Part shown: in pieces, positions 1 through 8,275 of the stretch
How positions within the stretch are numbered: position 1 is the first letter of the stretch
How the letters are laid out: every line of letters begins with the position of its first letter
Assembly: GCA_013416795.1 (NCBI GenBank)
Contig: RQSC01001138.1
Span: 34,914 to 46,518 of the forward strand
From: Prasinococcaceae sp. CCMP 1430
Taxonomy: Eukaryota > Prasinodermophyta > Palmophyllophyceae > Prasinococcales > Prasinococcaceae
DNA: 11,605 nt
Direction: 5' to 3'
Notes under the pieces: generated by a model
Told to the model about the DNA's origin: nothing
Databases searched by the model: none
What the model saw: the letters and a program-made list of their open reading frames with translations, nothing else
Made by a program: the position numbers and the translations under genes

Positions 1-29
1 CGCGCGCCCGGGCGCGGCGCGCCCAGAGG

Positions 30-1457
30 ATGCGCCGGCGATGCGCCACGCGGGCGGTGTCCCCGCCGGGCGCGGAGGACGTGCTCCAGGACCTCTTCGC
101 CGAGCCCCAGTGGCGCAAAGACGTCTCCGAGGAGGAGCCCAGGGGCTTCGTCCCGTCTACCCCAGCGCAGGCGATGCCCGGCGCGCAGAGGAGGCTCGAC
201 TTGCAGGTGCGCGCAGCGTGCCCCGAGCGAGTGCGAAGCCCGCCCGCGTGGCCCGCGCGGGTTGCCCAGCGCGCGCGCGCGCGAGAGAGAGAGAGCGGCG
301 CGGGAGCTCGCCTCGCGCCATGCGCGACGCGCGCCTGCCATGCCACGTCATGCCTGCCGGGCCGCGCGCGCCGTGCGCGCGCGGGCCCGGTCGCTGCGAT
401 GCACTAAGGGCGTAGCGCCCTCGCGTGCGAACCCTACGCGATGCTGACGTCGCCCGCGCCGCGCGTCCCGCCTCTTGGACCCTCGGCCCACGCGTCGCCC
501 GCGCCCGCCCCTTTCGCGTTCTCGCAGGAGGGACTGGTCGACGACCAGACGCTCGGCAACCCGCTGCAGCGTCTGGAGCGTCTCGGTACAGGCTGGATCG
601 GCGCGGTGTTTGACTGGGAGGGCGTGCTGGTGGAGAACTGGCCCGACGCGCACCGGCAGGCGTGGCTCCTCCTGGCGGAGGAGGAGGACAAGAGGCTTCC
701 CATGGCATTCGAACTGCAGCGTTCGGACGGAATGAAGGCGGAGCAGGTCATCTCGGAGGTGTTCTGCTGGGCGCGCGACCCCAGCGAGGTGCGGCGGTTG
801 GCGACCCGCAAGCACGAGCTCGTCAATGCGCTCGTGGTCGCAGAGCAGCAGGGTGGCACCGAGCCCGACCTCACGAAGATCAGCGGGACCGCCGACGGCG
901 CGCACGCACAGCAGCTCCCTGAGTTCCGCGAGCGACCTGGCGCGCGGCAGCTCCTGGGGGCGCTGAGCAACGCCGGCGTGCCGGTCACCATCGGGTGCTG
1001 TGCGCCGCGCGATGAGGTGGAGCGCGGGCTCAAGCAGCTCGGCCTCGAGGACTTCTTCCAGGACCAGGGCATCATTGCGGCGGAGGACGTGCAATACGGC
1101 AAGCCCGACCCCGAGTGCTACTTGTACGCCGCGCAGCTCCTCGAGCGGCCGCCCTTGCGCTGCGTCGTGTTCGGGTCGGACAACAGGGCCATCGAGGCCG
1201 CCAAGGACGCCCAGATGAAGACGGTGGCCGTGTCGGGCACGCGCCCGCACTACGAGCTCGCGTCGGCGGACACCGTCGTGCGCGAGCTGGGCGAGCTGTC
1301 CGTGTCCAATCTGAAGAACCTCTTCAGCCTCGAGGAGTTGAGGGACCCCGACGAGATCGAGCCCGAGTTCGAATTGGAGCCCGAGGTCGACGAGCCGTGG
1401 GTCCAAACAACGTATGCCGACCCTGAAGACTCCAACGGCGGTGGCTACTGGGGCTGA
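30..1457 (+). CDS. PYRP2: PyrP2-like HAD-family phosphatase (riboflavin pathway), plastid type
   Basis: Two exons, 30-206 and 528-1457, give 368 residues. The intron (207-527) is CAG|GTGCGC to TCTCGCAG, phase 0, and carries an in-frame stop at 405-407. The product resembles plant plastid PyrP2, which as known dephosphorylates the 5-amino-6-ribitylaminopyrimidinedione phosphate intermediate before lumazine synthase; similarity runs nearly end to end (recalled plant length about 370). Seen: motif I FDWEGVLVE (nucleophile D88, with E90 where most HADs have Asp), a cap region containing GMKAEQVISEVFCWARDP, motif II region VPVTIGCC (216-217), motif III lysine in GKPDPE (K251), and motif IV region VVFGSDN (272-278). 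The C-terminus is acidic. Only 29 bases lie upstream of ATG 30 and the frame is open to the edge, so more N-terminus or another exon may be missing. The arginine-rich start could be part of a transit peptide. Substrate is inferred from family. Confidence 0.83.
269..296. repeat. (GC)n(GA)n microsatellite in PyrP2 intron
   Basis: A run of alternating GC switches directly into a run of GA dinucleotides, inside the only intron of the first gene. It is a simple-sequence tract and would be polymorphic; no function is visible. Confidence 0.8.
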
Positions 1458-1954
1458 GCGCGCAAGTGCGCTCGCGCGAGCTGCCGGCCTCGCCAATGAT
1501 TCGTAGGGTCGCCTTGCCAGGCGCACCAAGTACGGCCCTCTTTGTGCAGTATGTTGCAGAGTATACGTGTGGAAGAAGTGTAAAACGTGTTGCGGCCTCA
1601 TTGGCCTTGTACTCATCGCCCAGCTTCGCGGCCTCGCCCCTGCCGCCCCTGCCGCCCCGATCGCAACTCCTCCAGCGAGCGGCGCGCCCTCCAACCCTGG
1701 CGCCTCGCACGCAACTCCACGCAGTCCCAACACGCTCGCACGAGCGCGTCTGCTGACAGCCTCCGCCGTGTTTTTTTTTTCTTCCAAATCGTGACGAACT
1801 TCAGTGACTTCTGACTGCTTCGTCCCTGACGTGAGAGAGAGAGAGAGAAAAAAAAAGAGTGAGAGGAGCTTGATGAGTGAGGGGAAGTCTGGCGCGCGTG
1901 TGCGCGCTCCCCGCGCCACAGCGCGCGCGCCGGGGAGCCGCGCCCTCGGTCGCC
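1458..1954. other. Intergenic region between PyrP2 and bL36m
   Basis: This stretch holds the 3' untranslated region of the first gene and presumably the promoter and 5' leader of the next. A TGTAA motif sits at 1579-1583, resembling the polyadenylation element known from green algae. A T10 tract (1771-1780) and a GA-plus-A tract (1831-1858) precede the bL36 start. The open frames here begin with GTG or are arginine/alanine-rich composition artefacts, so I call no gene. Confidence 0.6.
1831..1858. repeat. (GA)n-A(n) purine tract
   Basis: GTGAGAGAGAGAGAGAGA runs into about nine adenines roughly 100 bases before the bL36 start. A pure purine tract here could be a promoter or leader element or a neutral microsatellite. 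Confidence 0.7.
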
Positions 1955-2533
1955 ATGCGCGTCCGCTCGGCCGTGCGCCGCGTGTGCGAGTGTTGCCGCA
2001 TCGTTCGACGCAAGGGCCGCCTCTACGTGTACTGCAGCAAGAACCCGCGCCACAAGCAGCGTCAGGGGTTCGCGACGATGGCGCACGCTGCGCTCGCCGA
2101 CACGCAGCAGTGCTCTGGGAGTGGGTGCGGCTGCGGCTGCGCGCCCGCCGGTGCACACCCGGCCGCGGCCGCGGCGCTACTGGAAAGGTGTGTGCAATGC
2201 GTCTGCGAACGGGACGCGAACCGACCGCGCCGCCCCCTCGCCCGTGGGCTCCGTGCTGCGTGCGCTCACGGCCCATGCTCAGTCGATGCGGTAGTTAGGT
2301 TTAGTGTTGCGGCAAGCTCCGTCGCGGCGGGCCGCTTGGCTGACGCGTGCGTACCCCTCACCTCCTCCCCCCCCCGTCCGTTTTTCCGCACGCGGGACTG
2401 CAGCGCCGCCTCGTCTCAACAGCAGCCCGCGTGGGAGACCGCCGTGCTGGAGCCGCTCGCGCGCCAGCCCCGCCTCGCCGCGCGTCCGTGCGGCTGCTTC
2501 GCGGCGAGTGCGCCGTGCGTGCACCAGATGTAG
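1955..2533 (+). CDS. MRPL36: Mitochondrial-type ribosomal protein bL36 with C-terminal extension
   Basis: ATG 1955 opens [14 protein letters not shown] and runs into RLYVYC and [10 protein letters not shown], an unmistakable bL36 core. The zinc ligands are C11, C14, C27 and H33. The YVYC segment resembles mitochondrial rather than bacterial or plastid copies, so I infer the mitochondrial large ribosomal subunit. Upstream in-frame codons have no ATG before a stop at 1874, and plant mitochondrial bL36 also starts directly at this methionine. After HKQRQGF comes a tail with [10 protein letters not shown]; plant homologues likewise have a tail. A likely intron is 2188-2403 (GAAAG|GTGTGT, pyrimidine-rich, GACTGCAG). 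It is 216 bases with no in-frame stop, so both forms are open: 120 residues spliced, 192 unspliced. The pyrimidine tract favours splicing. Confidence 0.85.
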   Translation: MRVRSAVRRVCECCRIVRRKGRLYVYCSKNPRHKQRQGFATMAHAALADTQQCSGSGCGCGCAPAGAHPAAAAALLERCVQCVCERDANRPRRPLARGLRAACAHGPCSVDAVVRFSVAASSVAAGRLADACVPLTSSPPRPFFRTRDCSAASSQQQPAWETAVLEPLARQPRLAARPCGCFAASAPCVHQM

Positions 2534-2560
2534 ATAGTTTCACAGATTTCCGCCCCGCGC

Positions 2561-3836
2561 ATGTACCAAACAGTTTTCCCTCCCCGCTGCGCTGCGTGCG
2601 CGCGCCGCGCGCCCCGCCCCGCCCCGCCTCGCTCCCCGCCCACACACGCGCCCCGCCTCCGCCTCCGCCGCGTCGCTGGTGGGGGCTGGCCAGCGCCGGG
2701 GCGAGGCCGGGACGCGCAGGCGCAGGGCGCCAGCCGTGCGCGAAGGGGCCGCCTTCAGCAGCGCCACGGCGCCGGCGGTCGGCACGCTTTCGCGTGACGG
2801 CGAGGAGCGAGAGCTACGGCGACTATGGCTGGAGAGCATCATCGGGCGGCCTCTGCGCGCGAGCGAACACAAGCTGCTGAGCAGCTCGACGCCGGCGCTG
2901 CAGGAGAATGAGGCGGACATTAGCGACATGTTGTGCGAGGAGACAGTTGCGCGGCTGCTTGACAGGAATCCCAAGGTTTTGCAGATGAAACCCGGCACGC
3001 TGCGCAGCAAGCTGCGCTTCCTGGAGGATTCCTTCCCTTCGCTCGATGCGGGGGCGCTCGTCTTTCGAACGCCCCGTCTGCTCAACATCGCCACGGGCAA
3101 GATTGCACGCAACGCCGCCGAGCTGTGCCAGCTGCTGCAGCTGCGTGACATCGACAACCTCGTGTGGCGCGCGCCGCACCTGCTTGCGCGAACGCCCACC
3201 ACTCTCGAGGACAACCTCATGAAGCTCGCATACCTCCTGCAGCTCAATCAGCCTGATGCTATCAAGCTGGTCCAAAAGAATCCAGCTCTGCTCTTGTACT
3301 CTTCCGACGGCCTGGCGGAGAAGGTCCGTGCGGCCCAGGGAGCGGCCCTTTCCGTTGAGCCCCTCAGCGCGCGAGCACGACACTGACGCGCGGCCCCCGC
3401 CCCCCCCCCCCCCCAGCTCTTCGCTCTTCGGGAGGTCCTCGGCGACGAGCGCGCGCGGGACGCAGTGTGGCGACAACCCATGCTGCTGGGCCTCTCTCCG
3501 GACACGCTGCGCCACCGCCTTGAGCGGCTGGGCTCGATCGCCAAGCGCGTGCCGCTTTGGCAGGAGCACTTCCTCCATGACTGCTCCCAAATTCTCGTGC
3601 GCCCGGAGACCCGCTATGTGCGTCTCGAGGACATCGCAGCGCACTACAGGCCGCTTGAGGACGTGACGAACACGATGGCGTCGCTGCTCGCATACCCAAT
3701 GAAAGATTTCGCGCGGCTGAAGTACATCGAGTGGATGCCTGCCGCGCGGAGGCAGGCGTATGGCGCGGAGGAACACGAGGGGAACCACACGGGTGGCGGC
3801 AACTCCGCTGGCGATGAGGCGGGCGACATTCGCTGA
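2561..3836 (+). CDS. mTERF-repeat protein (organellar transcription/RNA factor)
   Basis: The body is coded by an exon ending at 3323 and a final exon 3417-3836. The intron 3324-3416 (GAGAAG|GTCCGT to a C-run plus CAG) is phase 0, 93 bases, with an in-frame stop at 3384-3386. Successive repeats read RNPKVLQMKPGTLRSKL, RTPRLLNIATGKI, RAPHLLARTPTTLEDNL, KNPALLLYSSDGLAEKL and RQPMLLGLSPDTLRHRL, the proline-leucine spaced pattern of mTERF. Members bind nucleic acid in mitochondria or plastids and act in transcription, splicing or ribosome assembly; which role applies cannot be read here. Its frame is open from 2538 but has no ATG before the first repeat. A workable first exon is 2561-2595 spliced to 2759 (donor GTGCGC, acceptor TTCAG), giving MYQTVFPPRCAASATAPAVG; this start is tentative. 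The C-terminal end is hydrophilic and glycine-rich. Confidence 0.82.
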
Positions 3837-3911
3837 CACGCGCTCACGATTGTAGATTGTGTACAGAAAGGCATTGTTACAGTATGGTACACCAACACCG
3901 GGTCGCTCGCC
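3837..3911. promoter_or_regulatory. Shared 3' region of convergent mTERF and SUMF1 genes
   Basis: Only 75 bases separate the two stop codons. The gap is less GC-rich than its surroundings and carries TGTA motifs on both strands: TGTAG 3851-3855 and TGTAC 3860-3864 on plus, and TGTAA (3877-3881) and TGTAC (3887-3891) on minus. These are plausible bidirectional polyadenylation elements; the two transcripts probably overlap at their 3' ends. Confidence 0.45.
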
Positions 3912-5117
3912 TCAGAGGTCGGCCGCACACCTCGCGCCGTTGTTTGCGGCCGAGCTGTCCGCAGTGTTGGCCGTGCGCGCCGAGATGCGATACCTGTAGC
4001 AATAGCTTGCGTGGCACATATAGCTGCCGCCCTTCTGCGCGTAGCGTGGACCACCGGCATCAGCTGCTCCAGGCGGAGGCGGCCGCGAATGAGGGCCACG
4101 GTCCTCGAAGACCGTCGAGGTCCACTCCCACACGTTGCCGGCCATGTCGTACAAGCCGAAGCCATTCGGAGGGTAGCTTTTGACCGGCGCGATGAATTGG
4201 TGGCCGTCCGGGGGCGGCACCGCCGGCGCGTCGGGGAAGCGCCCCTCGAAAGTGTTGGCGCGGGCTGCGAGATGCTCCGCGCCGCCATTGTTTCCCCACG
4301 GGTACTTCCTGCCCACTTTGCCCCCGCGCGCTGCATATTCCCACTCTGCCTCGGTTGGCAGCCGGCGCCCCGCCCATGTGCAGAACGCCGCAGCGTCGTT
4401 CCACGATATGTGCGACGCGGGCTCGTCAGCGCGACCGCCGTTGCCGGGCAGCCGCGATGTCAGCTGCTCCGCGTCGTCACGCTCCGCAGGCACAGGCCCC
4501 TCCGGCGCGCGCCAGCTCGCGCCGTCCACTGGTAGCCACCATTCGGCGCCCTGCACCGCGCTCGTGATGCTCTCCTCGAGCTCAGCGGGCAGCTGCGCGA
4601 CGAATACAAAGCTCCAACCGTAGCGCTCGGCGTCTGTAACGTACCCCGTCGCCTCGACGAACGCCGCAAATGCTGCGTTGGTCACCTCGGTCTCCTCCAG
4701 CGCAAATGGCGCGAGCTCGACGTCAAACGGCGGTCCCTCAAGGTCAGCCGCATACGTGCTCGCAGCGCGATACTCGCTGGGGGGTGGCGCGTCCGTGCCA
4801 ACGGCAAAAGGCCCACCGGTGAGCGGCACGAGGCGCGCAAGCGCGGGATGGAAGGCTCCGGCGCCGGCGCTCGCATCATCTGCGCCCGTAACGCCTCCCG
4901 CAGCGCCCGGCATTTCTGTCGCTGCGCTCGCTTTCGTGGAGCGTGCCGTCGCCGCGCCGCAGCTGCAGCTCTCCTCGCCGCCGCCCGCACTGCTGTCCGC
5001 AACGCACGTCTCTGCCTCGTTGGCGCGTGCGAGGGAAGGCCCGCTGTTGGCTGCAGCAACTGCCAACAGCACAGCCAGTAGCGCGAGCTGGGCCATTCGA
5101 ACCTGCACCGCAGCCAT
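3912..5117 (-). CDS. SUMF1: Formylglycine-generating enzyme (sulfatase-modifying factor 1)
   Basis: Uninterrupted 401-residue protein closely matching animal SUMF1. FGE is known to oxidise the active-site cysteine of sulfatases to C-alpha-formylglycine in the endoplasmic reticulum. ATG 5117 was chosen because a signal peptide follows at once (MAQLALLAVLLAVAAA, residues 8-23); the frame stays open to 5627, but that upstream part is low-complexity. Residues 50-54, SCSCG, parallel the N-terminal CxC of human SUMF1, involved in ER retention and partner contacts. The FGE-sulfatase domain follows: GTDAPPPSEYRAAS, GYVTDAERYGWSFVF, EWWLPVDGASWRAPEGP, HISWNDAAAFCTWAGRRLP, TEAEWEYAARGG, GNVWEWTST, then GGSYMCHASYCYRYR. 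C368 and C373 equal the human copper-binding catalytic pair C336/C341. It ends at RCAADL, just past the usual domain end. No intron is seen. Confidence 0.95.
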   Translation of the reverse strand: MAAVQVRMAQLALLAVLLAVAAANSGPSLARANEAETCVADSSAGGGEESCSCGAATARSTKASAATEMPGAAGGVTGADDASAGAGAFHPALARLVPLTGGPFAVGTDAPPPSEYRAASTYAADLEGPPFDVELAPFALEETEVTNAAFAAFVEATGYVTDAERYGWSFVFVAQLPAELEESITSAVQGAEWWLPVDGASWRAPEGPVPAERDDAEQLTSRLPGNGGRADEPASHISWNDAAAFCTWAGRRLPTEAEWEYAARGGKVGRKYPWGNNGGAEHLAARANTFEGRFPDAPAVPPPDGHQFIAPVKSYPPNGFGLYDMAGNVWEWTSTVFEDRGPHSRPPPPGAADAGGPRYAQKGGSYMCHASYCYRYRISARTANTADSSAANNGARCAADL

Positions 5118-5735
5118 CGAGTGGGTCGAAGGGTCGCAGAGGCGCGCAGAGAGCGAGGGCGCAGCGCGCGCGAGGCGCGCGCGCTGTGGCGCAGAAAGCA
5201 CATTTGCACGAAGCGCGTCTTCGTGCGGCGCCCCACCGGGACCGGCGCCACACTGCGCGCGCAAAGCGCCCACCGCCAGAGAGCGAGATTGCGGGCCTGA
5301 GTGAGGAAAAAGCACCAAGGGTGGAGCGCTGCATACGACCCCGTGCCCTCCCGAGCCCGGCGCCCGCGCGTCGCCGGTCCGCGTAGCAGGCTCGCACGTG
5401 GCCCACTCTGACGCTACGGGGCCGGGCGAGGGCAAAGGGATTGGGTGGGAGGCCGAAAGCCAGCGCGCCATCTTGCGTGAGCCAAGACGCTCAGTAGGGC
5501 GGCCCCAGGGCGAGTGAGACGCACGGGCGCGCCCTGAGAGTGGCGGGTGGACGGGTGGCGGGGAGTTGCGGGCGTGGGAGGGAGGGGAGTAGCAAGCGCG
5601 CGCGACAGAGACCATACCCTGGCACATGCACTGCCCAAGGCACTGAGGGCAAGCTCGAGCGCAGCAGCTGAACGTGTGTGCGTGGTCGTGCGCGGGTAAA
5701 GGGCGGGAGGGCGGGTTGAAGGGGGAGCGGGGGGG
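5118..5735. promoter_or_regulatory. Divergent promoter region, SUMF1 / TRAPPC2L
   Basis: The 618 bases between the two divergent start codons must hold both promoters and leaders. The sequence is GC-rich with poly-G/purine stretches near 5700-5735 directly before the TRAPPC2L start. I see no TATA box or recognisable operator. An open minus-strand frame runs through most of it (to 5627) but looks compositional. Confidence 0.45.
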
Positions 5736-6194
5736 ATGGCGTCGCCGTCAGTCGCGGCTGTTGCCGTGATATCTGCCGACAACACGCCGCGCTTCATCGA
5801 GACGTACACGGACGGCAATAGCGACGCCGCGCTCGCGCTGCACTCCGCGTGCTACTCCGCACTCGACGTCGTTGACGAGCGCGTTGCCGCTGCGCGGGTG
5901 CGCGGCAGCGGATCGGCAGCGGCAATCGCCGATTGCTACTTGGGTGAGCTGCTGCCGCTCGAGGAGCACGTCGTGCACGGCTACCTCACGCCGACATGGG
6001 TGAAAATCATGCTGGTGGTGGGTGACGAAGTGCCGCTGCAGCCCGCAGATGCACGCCGCATCCTAGGAGAGCTACACACCGCGTATGCGCGCGCCGCTGC
6101 CGCCGCGCCGCTTGGCGGCGATGCCTTCGCCCCCAAGGGTGCATTCGCTCGCGCGGCGCGCGAGGCCGTCGCCCTCGCGCCGCGCCGCGCGTAG
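5736..6194 (+). CDS. TRAPPC2L: TRAPP complex subunit 2-like protein
   Basis: A 152-residue single-exon protein of the expected length (human form about 140). It belongs to the sedlin/longin-fold family of TRAPP subunits (TRAPPC2L; Tca17 in yeast), which help assemble the Rab guanine-nucleotide exchange complexes in ER-Golgi and intra-Golgi traffic. Seen in order: VAVISADNTPRFIE (N-terminal strand, residues 9-22), LHSACYSALDVVDERV (35-50, the best-kept signature), CYLGELLPLEEHVVHGYLTP (67-86, matching the YLG-LYPTEDYKVYGYVT region), VKIMLVVGDE (89-98), and ADARRILGELHTAY (104-117). A short alanine/glycine insertion lies at 53-64. ATG 5736 starts directly with the conserved N-terminal strand, which fixes the start. 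It diverges from SUMF1 and converges with the coiled-coil gene. Confidence 0.9.
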   Translation: MASPSVAAVAVISADNTPRFIETYTDGNSDAALALHSACYSALDVVDERVAAARVRGSGSAAAIADCYLGELLPLEEHVVHGYLTPTWVKIMLVVGDEVPLQPADARRILGELHTAYARAAAAAPLGGDAFAPKGAFARAAREAVALAPRRA

Positions 6195-6372
6195 TCCCAA
6201 CACAGACCCTCGCCTACACACATGTGAGGATGTATGTACTGTACTGTACTCTCTTGTCATCTACGCGCCTTGCTCGCTCGCCGCGCCCCACCTCGCCTGA
6301 CGCCTCTACGCGGCACACGTGCACTTGTGGGTTGCGATCGCAGAGCATCGGGATTTAGGCAACGACAGGGAG
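6195..6372. promoter_or_regulatory. 3' region between TRAPPC2L and the coiled-coil gene
   Basis: The 178-base gap between convergent stop codons contains a pentanucleotide run TGTAC x3 at 6235-6249, about 40 bases after the TRAPPC2L stop. This looks like a duplicated polyadenylation-type element. No clear equivalent close to the coiled-coil stop is seen on the minus strand. Confidence 0.4.
6235..6249 (+). repeat. TGTAC pentamer, three tandem copies
   Basis: Three exact copies of TGTAC follow the TRAPPC2L stop. The unit contains the TGTA core that also recurs after several other genes in this window. Confidence 0.75.
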
Positions 6373-7895
6373 CTATGGGGTGGCATGCGACGACGCGGCG
6401 GTCGAAAAATCGCCAGGCACCGCATGTGCCGGCGACTTGAGCTCGGACTCGTTGGCAACGTCACCGCCCCCGGCGGGGTCGGTGCTGCGGAGGATGTCCT
6501 GTGCACGCGCGCGCGTGCGTTCGCGCATGGCAGCGTCAGTACAAAGATGAGCCGCGAGCCACGTCGCATCTTCGCTCGCCCGCGCGTGCGCACGCTGGCG
6601 CAGGCGAGCGCGTTCGCACGTGCGCTCGCTCGCACTACCTGCAGCATCTCCCTGCGCTGCCTGTACTGTGAGAGCTGGAGTGACGAGAATTGCGCGAGAG
6701 CCTCGTGGCCCTGAAGTGACAGCTGACGCTCCGCTTCCACCTCGGCGAGCCGACGCTGGGCGGCACGCGCCTCCTCCAACGCCTTGGTGTGTTCGGCCTC
6801 GAGTGCCCGAACCTTGTCCGCGACAGCCTCCCCAGCAGCATCTGCAACCTTCACGGCCCCAGTCAGCGTTTCCAGCCGCACCATGGCGGACGAGAGCATC
6901 ACTGTGAGCTCGTCACGCTGTGAGGTAAGATTGGCCACCGCATCACCAAGCGCCCGGCGCTCTGCGCGCGCGCGCTGTTCGAAGTCGTCAAGGCATGCCT
7001 CCAGCTGGGCGTTGGACCTGTCGCGTTCTGACACGCACTCCTTGAGCGCCGCCACTTCTGCCTTCAGCCTCCCCACCTCGAGCGCGGCCGAGCTTGCCTT
7101 GCTGCGCGCGTCCACAGCCGCGCGGCGTTCTTGCTCTGCCGCGCGCCGCAATCGCACGCGCTCGCGCGCGGTCTCCGCCTCAGCCTCCTTAGCAGCGCGT
7201 TCCACAGCGCGGCAGCGGCGCAGCCAGAACGCGCTCGACTCGCCGCTGTTGTCGCCATACGCGGCGCCCCGAACACGTTGCACGGGCGCGCCCCCTGCGC
7301 CGCTGCTTCTCACACCCCCAGCCTTCGCCACCGCAATCTTCGGGCGCTTTTTCTTGACCACGGCGCGGCGCGGTGGTGCTTCCACCACCTCTGCCGCCGC
7401 CTGCACGTCGCTGATTGGCAGCGATGCCGGAATCACCATCGTGTTTGCGGCGCCTCCATGCGCACGTGCGCTCGCGCGCGAGGGGGACACCGCCGCGGCA
7501 CACACCGCGGCCTCGCGCGCTGCGGTGGCAGCCGCGGTAGCCGCAGCCGAGGCGGCGGCGGCGACAGCGACCTCATCCACAGGGGGCGCCGGAGATGGTG
7601 CGCATTCAGAGGGCGCCGGCGCGGCGACGGCTGCTTGCACGTTGCTTCGCCCTTCAGCGAGCGCTCGGTCTATCTCGTTGCAGCGCTGAAGAATGTCTAT
7701 CAGCTCGCCCTCCCAGCTGCTTGGCACGGGAGGTGGTGTCAACGCCTCACCTCTTCGCGCCCCAGCCTCATCCCTGGCTGGCGAGAGGGCCTGGCTCACC
7801 CGCGCAGCGCTGCTGCTCGCATCGGCCGCGTCGACGCCCAGGCGCGCGAGCCGCGCGCGCAGCGCCGCGATGTCCTCGGCGGCTGCGTCAGCCAT
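6373..7895 (-). CDS. Coiled-coil protein of unknown family
   Basis: I do not recognise the family. Two exons are supported: 7895-6639 and 6498-6373, giving 460 residues. The intron 6499-6638 is CAG|GTAGTG to GTGCACAG, phase 0. Splicing continues the coil as QRREMLQ|DILRSTDPAGGG and stops at TAG 6373-6375; read-through would instead add an arginine-rich tail. Layout: N-terminal helix (2-40), a short helix WEGELIDILQRCNEIDRALA (61-80), an alanine-rich stretch (about 107-136), a basic patch VVKKKRPKIAVAK (179-191) that could be a nuclear-localisation signal, then a long coiled coil from about 222 to 419 rich in E, R, A and L with a break near 343-358. ATG 7895 is chosen because sequence upstream is low-complexity. 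Such coils occur in cytoskeletal, centrosomal, flagellar and Golgi-tether proteins, so no role can be assigned. Confidence 0.7.
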
Positions 7896-8275
7896 GGCGC
7901 CCGCGGTGGGCGCGGAGCTCCCCTTCCGCCCGCTTCCGGACGAGACGCCGTCCGTCGCCCTCCCGCGCCCCCTCCCGTGCGTGCCTGCGTCGGATGGTGT
8001 GCCGCCTTCCCGCGGCTGGCGAGGTCGCAGCGCGGGCTCGAGCGTGCGTGCGTGCGCCCGTTTGAATACACCCACTGTGATGAAGGCAATGTCCCGTTTC
8101 GGTCGCGTGTGCAGACCTGGTTTGTTGCCACGGCAGCGCGCGCAACGCGCGAGTGGTCGCGCAGGAGGGGCGGGTTGAGGGAGAGGGGGAAGCGGGCGCT
8201 GGCCACACGTCGCGCGCGGCGCGCGTGCGGTGCCGCGGGTGCGCGCGGGCGCCCGACCGCGGCGCAGGAAGGGAC
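7896..8275. promoter_or_regulatory. Divergent promoter region, coiled-coil gene / zinc-finger gene
   Basis: These 380 bases separate two divergent ATGs and presumably carry both promoters. I see GC-rich sequence without a TATA box, and no supported open frame. The only AT-richer patch is around 8061-8100. Confidence 0.4.

Noticed and set aside
1567-1794. Plus-strand open frame MWKKCKTCCGLIG...
   Set aside because: Its first codon is GTG, it is short and ends in a poly-T derived run of phenylalanines; lies in the 3' region of PyrP2.
348-2276. 642-residue minus-strand open frame
   Set aside because: It overlaps the well-supported PyrP2 and bL36 exons; its sequence is arginine/alanine/leucine-rich mirror composition of GC-rich coding DNA, without domain pattern.
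2823-3839. 338-residue minus-strand open frame opposite mTERF
   Set aside because: It mirrors the mTERF exons and crosses their intron; no family pattern, and the plus strand has clear repeats.
5118-5627. N-terminal extension of SUMF1 to ATG 5627
   Set aside because: The 170 extra residues are low-complexity, and they would bury the signal peptide that follows ATG 5117.
7717-7750. Possible 34-base intron in the coiled-coil gene (GTGAGG to AAGCAG)
   Set aside because: Removing 34 bases would shift the frame, while the uninterrupted frame continues smoothly into the coiled coil; it is also too short.
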